DNA from: CAVPPA01 sp050730755
GTDB lineage: Bacteria > Patescibacteriota > Saccharimonadia > Saccharimonadales > UBA4665
Assembly: GCA_050730755.1 (NCBI GenBank)
Contig: JBOHNR010000001.1
Location: 1-9,633, forward strand
DNA: 9,633 nt
Reading direction: 5' to 3'
The notes below the pieces were generated by a model, which saw only the letters and a list, made by a program, of their open reading frames with translations, had not been told where the DNA came from and did no database searches. Numbering within the stretch: the stretch's first letter is position 1; each line of letters begins with the position of its first letter. A program made the position numbers and the translations under genes. Shown one piece after another: positions 5,305 through 9,633 of the stretch.

Positions 5305-6432
5305 ATGAAAATACTGCATCAAGACAAGTCGGGTAAGTGGACGATTGCTTTTGTCAAGAATTACGCTAATGAAGCCGAGCTACAGGATCTGTTGGCAAAC
5401 GATATTAACATCCTGCCCCTAGACGAAATTGGCTACGAAGAGCCTTTTGTCACGATTGGCAAAGAAGTCGGGTTACATGGCAATTCACTTGACCTTATGG
5501 CCATCAGCCCCTCAGGGCAGATCGCAGTAGTAGAAACAAAACTCGGTAAGAATCCGGAGGTTAAGCGAGAAGTGGTAGGCCAATTGCTAAGTTACGCTGG
5601 TAGTCTCTGGAATAAGCAATACGAAGATCTAGAACGCTATTTCGCGAAGTATTTATTGGGGACGGAAAATCCTTTCAAGGGTAGTTTGGTTAAGTATGTA
5701 CAGGAAAAATGTCCTGTCGATGGATTTTTAGAAACGAATTTTAAGCAGAAAACGACTGAAAGATTGATGAGTGGAGCTTTTACGCTTCTAATTGTAGTTG
5801 ACTCCGCGAATCCTGAGTTGAGGGACATTGCCAATTATCTAAATGATCGCACTGGTGCCGGAATTGATTTTTATGTGATTGAGGTCGAGCGAGTTGAGGC
5901 ACAAGGTAACATCCTCCTAGTTCCGAGACTGGTTAATCCGCCCCGCAAATCAGTTACAACTAGAGTTGCTGGTAGTAAGGCAGGCGACCCATATGACCGA
6001 ACACCGATTTCCAAAGAAAGCTTTCTTGGAATGCTTGATTCGCCAGCTGATCGAAAATTAGCGGATAAATTATTACACGCTTTTGAGCACCATGCGCTTA
6101 TTAAGATGGTTTGGCGTAAGACCGGTTTTTCAATCCAAGTGCCCATCCCAGAGGCCAAAGATTATCCGGTAAACTATAGTTTTTTCTTATTTCATCGAGG
6201 CCATGACGGCCAATCGGCGGGAGCACGGTTGGGTATGGGCTATCCGGAAGATGCTTGGCGCCTAGTACCCGCGATCCATCCGAAAACCAAGGATTATCGG
6301 GACTTCTACACTGCTATTAAGGGTTATCGCGGTGGCAGGATCGGAGATCTTACGGTTTTTGACGATAAGGTAACAAAAATGTTTGTAGACAAAATCGGTA
6401 CTACGGCAAAAAAGATAACAGAACATAAATAG
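5305..6432 (+). CDS. PD-(D/E)XK nuclease-like protein
   Basis: A 375-residue protein whose N-terminal half has a restriction-endonuclease-like core. The phrase LHGNSLDLMAISPSGQIAVVETKL (57-80) supplies D63 and the E77-T-K79 motif, spaced as in PD-(D/E)XK enzymes. It is followed by a helix with R88 and Q93-LLS-Y97, as in the Q-x3-Y variants. An upstream helix ANEAELQDLL (21-30) offers the usual extra acidic residue, E23 or E25. The pattern 'ETKL..NPE..REVVGQLLSYA' recurs in uncharacterised bacterial nuclease-like proteins. The C-terminal half (from ~230) is a separate, unrecognised domain that may bind DNA or a partner. Whether it cuts DNA, and in what process (restriction, repair, defence), is unknown. 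The gene begins 42 bp after the distal tRNA-Asn repeat and is followed by the repeat at 6476-6503, so it occupies a cassette-like unit of its own. Confidence 0.8.
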   Translation: MKILHQDKSGKWTIAFVKNYANEAELQDLLANDINILPLDEIGYEEPFVTIGKEVGLHGNSLDLMAISPSGQIAVVETKLGKNPEVKREVVGQLLSYAGSLWNKQYEDLERYFAKYLLGTENPFKGSLVKYVQEKCPVDGFLETNFKQKTTERLMSGAFTLLIVVDSANPELRDIANYLNDRTGAGIDFYVIEVERVEAQGNILLVPRLVNPPRKSVTTRVAGSKAGDPYDRTPISKESFLGMLDSPADRKLADKLLHAFEHHALIKMVWRKTGFSIQVPIPEAKDYPVNYSFFLFHRGHDGQSAGARLGMGYPEDAWRLVPAIHPKTKDYRDFYTAIKGYRGGRIGDLTVFDDKVTKMFVDKIGTTAKKITEHK

Positions 6433-6475
6433 CAAAGTTTTACGGAAAACCTAAGAAATAATCAGGCTACTAAAA

Positions 6476-6503
6476 TGGTTCAAGACCGGCAGGCTGAGCC
6501 AAG
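6476..6503 (+). repeat. tRNA-3'-end-like repeat A
   Basis: The 23-nt core at 6479-6501 reads TTCAAGA / CCGGC / AGGCTGA / GCCA. That is the layout of a T-loop, T-stem 3' strand, acceptor 3' strand, discriminator G and CCA, equal in length to 3673-3695 of tRNA-Asn. TGGTTC (6476-6481) can pair with GAGCCA (6496-6501), and AG-CC can pair with GG-CT inside, leaving two bulged adenines. It lies 43 bp after the upstream gene and 30 bp before the next start. Related copies lie at 7943 and 8559. Confidence 0.65.
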
Positions 6504-6510
6504 CATAAAC

Positions 6511-6520
6511 AGCACGTGCT
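6511..6520. promoter_or_regulatory. Perfect palindrome AGCACGTGCT
   Basis: A 10-bp perfect palindrome lies just before the start region of the 6534 gene, overlapping the zone expected for its promoter spacer. It could be an operator for a dimeric regulator or part of the structured repeat region. Only one copy is seen. Confidence 0.3.
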
Positions 6521-6533
6521 AAACTTATAAACT

Positions 6534-7013
6534 ATGAGCAATAGTATTTCATTCACAAGAAACCTAGTGAAAGGTAGGATAGCAGAAACTATCTTTGCGC
6601 AGATGTTTAGAGATAATGAGGACTACACAGTACTAGATTTTGGATACGAAAAAGTAGTACCTCAATTAGTTGGACAGAATTATAACCATAGCAATCCAGT
6701 CATTGAAAGCCTCCGCGTCGCGCCCGACTTTGCTGTAATAAATAAAGACACTAAGGAAGTGAGACTTATTGAAGTCAAGTATCAGTACAAAATAGACAAA
6801 TATAGAATTTTAGATTACGCAAGAATAATGCATGCGTCATGGAATCCTTCTTACTTGTTTATTGCAACACTTGATGGTTTTTATTTTGATGAGATTAATA
6901 AAATTATACAAAAAGACGGCGCAATATCAGAACTAAAAGAAATTTCATCTGAAACTCAATCTAATTACTTACAAATTCTAAAGGATTTCGAGAATCAGCA
7001 ATCATCAGCATAG
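6534..7013 (+). CDS. Small PD-(D/E)XK nuclease-like protein
   Basis: A 159-residue protein with a compact restriction-like core. The first helix LVKGRIAETIFAQMFR (11-26) carries E18 in the KG-x-x-AE pattern common to Holliday-junction-resolvase-like and phage-type nucleases. VAPDFAVINKDTKEVRLIEVKYQ (62-84) gives D65 and E80-V-K82, the catalytic D-x(n)-ExK. The rest is a short alpha/beta ending with a polar tail and no other domain. It shows no sequence similarity by eye to the larger nuclease-like protein before it. The ATG at 6534 has no Shine-Dalgarno. TAAACT (6520-6525) 8 nt upstream is a possible -10. It is the sole gene between repeat A and a degenerate site-like sequence near 7031-7054. 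Biological role is unknown; mobile-element or defence functions are typical for such orphans. Confidence 0.75.
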   Translation: MSNSISFTRNLVKGRIAETIFAQMFRDNEDYTVLDFGYEKVVPQLVGQNYNHSNPVIESLRVAPDFAVINKDTKEVRLIEVKYQYKIDKYRILDYARIMHASWNPSYLFIATLDGFYFDEINKIIQKDGAISELKEISSETQSNYLQILKDFENQQSSA

Positions 7014-7059
7014 TAAAGTCAAAGGTCCGAAGTACATCCACTAATATGAGCCAATGCCA

Positions 7060-7073
7060 TATATTTGAATATA
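7060..7073. repeat. Short AT inverted repeat
   Basis: TATATT-TG-AATATA forms a perfect 6-bp inverted repeat in the gap between the small nuclease gene and the LssY-domain gene, just upstream of the -35 region of the latter. It may be an operator half-site pair. It is AT-rich, so chance is possible. Confidence 0.25.
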
Positions 7074-7086
7074 AATCCACTTAGCA

Positions 7087-7115
7087 TTCACGTTACAAGA
7101 TTTTTACCTTATTAT
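7087..7115 (+). promoter_or_regulatory. Promoter, leaderless start for the LssY-domain gene
   Basis: TTCACG (7087-7092) and TATTAT (7110-7115) with a 17-bp spacer. The -10 ends 6 nt before the ATG at 7122 and there is no Shine-Dalgarno, so the transcript probably starts at the codon. Confidence 0.5.
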
Positions 7116-7121
7116 TAGTCC

Positions 7122-7931
7122 ATGCCCAAACTTAAAAGCGGATCTTCATGGTATGCTAACCATTTTAATAACACCATAAGACTCATCGTCTTCATTATTT
7201 TATTTGCCGTTGCGGTAGTACTTTATAACTACTTTATCCACCATGTATTTAAAACCAAACAGCACTTCTTTACATATTTCATAATTGCATGGCTTGTACT
7301 TACTTATATTATTCTGCCTCGAGTCTATAGGTTGCTTTCTAAAATCTTCCTGCCTAATTATTTCATCGGTCGTACACGAACAGGTGACGGTATGCTAGGC
7401 GACCCAGTTAATCTGGCTATCATTGGTAGCGAGAATGAACTATTTGACGGAATGACCTTAGCTGGATGGAAACGAGCCGATAAGCTAAACTTAAACTCTT
7501 CTTTACGAATGATTTACTCGGCAGTATTAGGAACTCAATACTCTAGCGCTCCGGTTAGTCCGCTGTTTCTCTTTGGAAAGAAACAAGATCTCGCGTTTGA
7601 AAAAGATGTTGGAGGTAATCCAAGAAAGCGTCACCATGCTCGCTTTTGGAGAACACCTAAAAATTGGTGGCTGCCAGGTGGGTATAAAATTGATTGGCTA
7701 GGCGCTGCCACGTTTGACAAAAACGTTGGACTATCTCTTTTTACTGGCCAAGTTACGCATAAAATCGACTCTAACGTCGATAAAGAACGTGACTTTGTCG
7801 TCATTGGACTAAAGAAAAGAGCTAAGGGAATTAACTGGGTTAGGCATTTCACTTCAAGTTATAACTCACGCAGCGGTGGCGGTGATTTTATTCACACCGA
7901 TGGATCTATGCCATTCATTAGGCTTAAATAA
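7122..7931 (+). CDS. Membrane protein with LssY C-terminal domain
   Basis: A 269-residue protein with two N-terminal membrane helices (about 21-39, LIVFIILFAVAVVLYNYFI, and 49-66, FFTYFIIAWLVLTYIILP) and a soluble LssY_C-type domain from ~88. Family-like phrases are GDPVNLAIIGSENEL (93-107), AGWKRAD (114-120), PVSPLFLFGKKQDLAFEK (144-161) and RKRHHARFW (168-176). The domain is named after LssY, encoded beside a Legionella type I secretion locus, and often occurs with PAP2 or DedA-like membrane proteins; its activity is not known. Here it stands alone without a phosphatase domain. The closely spaced H171-H172 and R174 are the obvious candidates for a functional site. The protein is probably inner-membrane anchored; loop length and charges do not settle the side on which the domain lies. 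The gene has its own promoter and is followed within 12 bp by repeat B. Confidence 0.82.
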   Translation: MPKLKSGSSWYANHFNNTIRLIVFIILFAVAVVLYNYFIHHVFKTKQHFFTYFIIAWLVLTYIILPRVYRLLSKIFLPNYFIGRTRTGDGMLGDPVNLAIIGSENELFDGMTLAGWKRADKLNLNSSLRMIYSAVLGTQYSSAPVSPLFLFGKKQDLAFEKDVGGNPRKRHHARFWRTPKNWWLPGGYKIDWLGAATFDKNVGLSLFTGQVTHKIDSNVDKERDFVVIGLKKRAKGINWVRHFTSSYNSRSGGGDFIHTDGSMPFIRLK

Positions 7932-7942
7932 AGCTATCTTAG

Positions 7943-7967
7943 TTTAAGACCAACAGGCTGAGCCAAG
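7943..7967 (+). repeat. tRNA-3'-end-like repeat B
   Basis: The core at 7943-7965 reads TTTAAGA / CCAAC / AGGCTGA / GCCA, differing from repeat A at three positions and with the same 23-nt length. It begins 11 bp after the stop codon of the LssY-domain gene. The bases preceding TTT and following CCAAG are unrelated to those around A and C, so the conserved unit is short and well bounded. Confidence 0.65.
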
Positions 7968-8016
7968 GCTAACTAAATTATGAAGTTAAAAAATGATCTA
8001 ACAAGTAGCCAATTCT

Positions 8017-8025
8017 TGCTATAAT
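8017..8025 (+). promoter_or_regulatory. Extended -10 promoter for the VOC gene
   Basis: TGCTATAAT contains a perfect TATAAT (8020-8025) with the TGn extension. Transcription would start near 8032, leaving a ~28-nt leader with AGGAG at 8049-8053. No clear -35 is needed for an extended -10. Confidence 0.6.
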
Positions 8026-8060
8026 TTAGACGACTTGCAACTAGATCTAGGAGTAGAAAT

Positions 8061-8522
8061 ATGCAGAAAAAAATTACACCAAATTTGTGGTTTGACGGAA
8101 ACGCAAAGGAAGCGGTCGAGTATTACATATCGGTATTTCCAGGCAGTAAAGTACTGTCCACGGCATATTACCCAGGTAGTACAGATGAAGGATTAGCTGA
8201 TTTTCAGAAAGATATGGCTGGCAAGGAACTTGTTATAGAGTTCGAACTTAATGGCCAGCGTTTTATGGCCATTAACGCAGATTCAACATTCAAGTTCAAC
8301 GAATCAATATCATTCGCAATTAGCTGTGAAGGCCAGAAAGAAATTGATTACTACTGGGAAAAGCTTTCGAGCGTTCGTGAATCAGAACAGTGCGGATGGT
8401 GTAAAGATCAATTCGGCTTGAGTTGGCAAGTTGTTCCAAAAAATATGGCTGAGCTAATGGAACGTCCTCAAGCCTATGCCCATATGATGCAGATGAAAAA
8501 GCTTATAATTAACGGCTTCTAA
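8061..8522 (+). CDS. PhnB-like VOC superfamily protein
   Basis: A 153-residue protein of the PhnB / '3-demethylubiquinone methyltransferase-like' branch of the vicinal-oxygen-chelate fold. The opening ITPNLWFDGNAKEAVEYYISVFPGSKV (5-31), the middle strand ELVIEFELNGQRFMAINA (56-73), and CGWCKDQFGLSWQVVP (111-126) are the family's recognisable blocks in normal order and spacing. Length is typical. Members are small dimers whose substrates are mostly unknown, and the methyltransferase name in databases is not supported by evidence. AGGAG sits 7 nt before the ATG, making this one of the few leadered genes here. It is the only gene between repeats B and C. VOC proteins are frequent cargo on mobile elements in other bacteria, which fits the cassette-like setting. 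Confidence 0.88.
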   Translation: MQKKITPNLWFDGNAKEAVEYYISVFPGSKVLSTAYYPGSTDEGLADFQKDMAGKELVIEFELNGQRFMAINADSTFKFNESISFAISCEGQKEIDYYWEKLSSVRESEQCGWCKDQFGLSWQVVPKNMAELMERPQAYAHMMQMKKLIINGF

Positions 8523-8558
8523 GATTGTAAATTTTCTATTAAATAAAGCTTGTTAGAA

Positions 8559-8583
8559 TTCAAGACCGTAAGGTTGAGCCAAG
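8559..8583 (+). repeat. tRNA-3'-end-like repeat C
   Basis: The core at 8559-8581 reads TTCAAGA / CCGTA / AGGTTGA / GCCA. It differs from A at positions in the loop and in the AGGCTGA segment, where C becomes T. It begins 36 bp after the VOC stop codon. The potential inner hairpin has a GTAA loop. The right end overlaps the left arm of an inverted repeat reaching to the next promoter. Confidence 0.62.
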
Positions 8584-8632
8584 TTCGAAGCTCGTACGTA
8601 TGGGGTATTAAGACTATTTATTCGAACTTTGG
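8579..8632. repeat. Inverted repeat ending at the -10 of the 8645 gene
   Basis: CCAAGTTCGAA (8579-8589) is complementary to TTCGAACTT-GG (8621-8632) across 11 pairs with a single bulged T. The loop is 31 nt. The right arm abuts the -10 hexamer TATCAT at 8633, so a protein bound to the arms, or extrusion of the structure, would affect promoter use. The left arm is the tail of repeat C. Confidence 0.55.
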
Positions 8633-8638
8633 TATCAT
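8633..8638 (+). promoter_or_regulatory. -10 element, leaderless start for the 8645 gene
   Basis: TATCAT ends 6 nt before the ATG at 8645 with no Shine-Dalgarno, matching the layout of other genes here. A weak -35 TTAAGA (8608-8613) lies 19 bp upstream inside the inverted-repeat loop. Confidence 0.4.
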
Positions 8639-8644
8639 TAGACT

Positions 8645-9046
8645 ATGGCAGATATGACCAAGTATCCTACCGACCTAAAATACCCTGAGCAACAGAGTGC
8701 AGAAGACCAAAAACAACCTCGTAAAAGATCACCTTTATTCTGGGTTGGCGTCGTAATAGTAATCATAGTTTTATTATTAGGCGTAGCGACATTACTAAAA
8801 CACATCCTATCTCATCAAGGTACAGTTACCTCAGTAAGCTCTACCAGTATTACGATTAAGCCGTCAGATGAAGGGAGCGTAGAAAAATTTATTACTACAA
8901 ACAAGACTAAAGAGCAAAGCGCATCAAATAAATCTCCCACCGCTTATAACGCAAAAGATATACATGATGGCGAAGTAATAACGGTAGTTACAGACGGCCC
9001 AGGCTCAAAACAAGCGGGAGTTATATTGCTGTATGCTCAACCTTAA
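8645..9046 (+). CDS. Membrane-anchored DUF5666-like small protein
   Basis: A 133-residue single-pass membrane protein. A polar, charged N-terminus (1-29, ending KQPRKRSP) precedes one membrane helix (about 31-51, LFWVGVVIVIIVLLLGVATLL). The ~80-residue outer domain begins GTVTSVSSTSITIKPSDEG (59-77) and includes NAKDIHDGEVITVVTDGPG (102-120). That 'G.V.sv...sitI....G' then 'dikdGe.V.V.g' pattern is how DUF5666 and similar OB-like beta repeats read. The positive residues before the helix predict cytoplasmic N-terminus and external C-terminus. Function unknown; an envelope role is plausible. It follows repeat C and is the last gene of the cassette-like run. Confidence 0.75.
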   Translation: MADMTKYPTDLKYPEQQSAEDQKQPRKRSPLFWVGVVIVIIVLLLGVATLLKHILSHQGTVTSVSSTSITIKPSDEGSVEKFITTNKTKEQSASNKSPTAYNAKDIHDGEVITVVTDGPGSKQAGVILLYAQP

Positions 9047-9116
9047 CTATTCGAAACGTGTTTAAAGACTGCGAGCCTCGAATTTATTCAAGAAATATCT
9101 GATCAACTCTAGAATA

Positions 9117-9144
9117 TTATAATCTTACATCCATTATGTATACT
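9117..9144 (+). promoter_or_regulatory. Promoter for the PurF-like gene
   Basis: TTATAA (9117-9122) and TATACT (9139-9144) with a 16-bp spacer. The -10 ends 9 nt before the ATG at 9154. AAGGA (9149-9153) touches the ATG and is too close for normal Shine-Dalgarno pairing, so initiation is probably leaderless or nearly so. Confidence 0.45.
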
Positions 9145-9153
9145 AATTAAGGA

Positions 9154-9633
9154 ATGGCAGGGGAAGCGCGAGAAAAGTGTGCGGTTGGCGGGATTTTATT
9201 AGTCAACGACGAAACTAACCTAGCTTCAGCGCACCTTTACGAAGTCCTCTTTGCTCTCCAGCACCGCGGGACAGAAGCGAGCGGTATGGCCACTAAAGAC
9301 CCAGGGTCTCCTCTCGAGTCGCACCGAGATGTTGGCATGGTACGTGATGTCTACGATAGGGAAATTATTACCCGCTTAAGTGGTAGGCTAGCAGTCGGGC
9401 ATAACCGCTACTCAACGTCAGGCAGCAAAGTTAGACACCATCAACCTGTAATTGATGAGGATCTAGGGTTAGCAATGGCCCATAACGGTAACATCCCTGA
9501 TACAGCGGCAATGGATACTTTCTTAGAAAAGTATAACTTACTTTATAACCATCTAAATGACTCCGAAAAAATGGGCCTTACAATAGCACAGTTTATGCAT
9601 ATGGGTCACGATCTACCCACGGCTATAGAGAAT
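9154..9633 (+). CDS. purF: Amidophosphoribosyltransferase PurF, N-terminal part (runs off the window)
   Basis: The visible 160 residues form the class II glutamine amidotransferase (Ntn hydrolase) domain of PurF, which takes ammonia from glutamine for transfer to PRPP in the first step of purine synthesis. The catalytic cysteine would be C9, exposed after removal of an eight-residue propeptide (MAGEAREK). Other family blocks are HRGTEASGMA (37-46), GHNRYSTSG (82-90), QPV (97-99) and HNGN (110-113). The usual 'SDTE' is replaced by NDSE (135-138). The phosphoribosyltransferase domain lies beyond the window edge, so a standalone or altered glutaminase cannot be excluded. It appears to lie outside the cassette-like run. 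Short-genome bacteria often lack the purine pathway, so its presence is notable if the organism is a CPR member. Confidence 0.88.
   Translation, partial: MAGEAREKCAVGGILLVNDETNLASAHLYEVLFALQHRGTEASGMATKDPGSPLESHRDVGMVRDVYDREIITRLSGRLAVGHNRYSTSGSKVRHHQPVIDEDLGLAMAHNGNIPDTAAMDTFLEKYNLLYNHLNDSEKMGLTIAQFMHMGHDLPTAIEN

Noticed and set aside
6476..8583. Repeats A-C as classical integron attC sites
   Set aside because: No RYYYAAC/GTTRRRY core pair frames them, they are shorter than attC, and no IntI gene is visible. The tRNA-3'-end layout fits better.
6476..8583. Repeats A-C as Rho-independent terminators
   Set aside because: None is followed by a T tract, and the stems are short with bulges. The conserved bases include the CCA-like end, which a terminator does not require.
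5197..8583. CRISPR-like spaced repeats
   Set aside because: Spacing is irregular (hundreds to over a thousand bases) and the intervals contain whole genes.

Overview
The window looks like a chromosomal segment from a bacterium with a compact, moderate-GC genome. Most start codons lie only 6-7 nt after a -10-like hexamer and have no Shine-Dalgarno sequence, so many mRNAs are probably leaderless. Small unknown proteins and short intergenic gaps fit a Patescibacteria/CPR member, perhaps a Saccharibacteria-like one. This placement is inferred from gene style only; no rRNA or other phylogenetic marker is complete here. The first ~60 bases are much more GC-rich, read in a different frame from what follows, and look like foreign sequence or an assembly join.

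Layout. (1) 61-3500 is a conserved-looking block: the C-terminal tail of SmpB, a GT4 glycosyltransferase (249-1409), a small beta-rich DUF6941-like protein (1452-1859) and a GH13 alpha-glucosidase-type enzyme (1908-3500), all on + and each with its own promoter. (2) 3530-3750 is a complete tRNA-Asn(GTT) unit with promoter, encoded CCA and terminator. (3) 3696-5263 is a ~1.5 kb insert bounded by a direct repeat of the tRNA-Asn 3' end plus its terminator stem. It holds two unrecognised genes read divergently from a 43-bp symmetric promoter region; one encodes a zinc-ribbon protein. (4) 5305-9046 is a run of single + strand accessory genes: two different PD-(D/E)XK nuclease-like proteins, an LssY C-terminal-domain membrane protein, a PhnB/VOC protein and a membrane-anchored DUF5666-like protein. 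(5) 9154 to the end is the N-terminal glutaminase domain of an amidophosphoribosyltransferase (PurF).

The most interesting signal is what separates the accessory genes. At 6479-6501, 7943-7965 and 8559-8581 there are 23-nt sequences with the layout of a tRNA 3' end: a T-loop-like TTCAA, CC at the right place, then an acceptor strand, discriminator G and CCA. They have the same length and the same key positions as the tRNA-Asn 3' end at 3673-3695 and its copy at 5198-5220. A partial copy lies at 3785-3802 and a related sequence at 3885-3905. The region downstream of tRNA-Asn therefore resembles an array of gene cassettes punctuated by tRNA-derived sites. This could be the product of repeated site-specific integration at a tRNA 3' end, or an integron-like arrangement with tRNA-like sites. 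No recombinase is visible in the window. The cassette interpretation is inference; the repeats themselves are directly visible.
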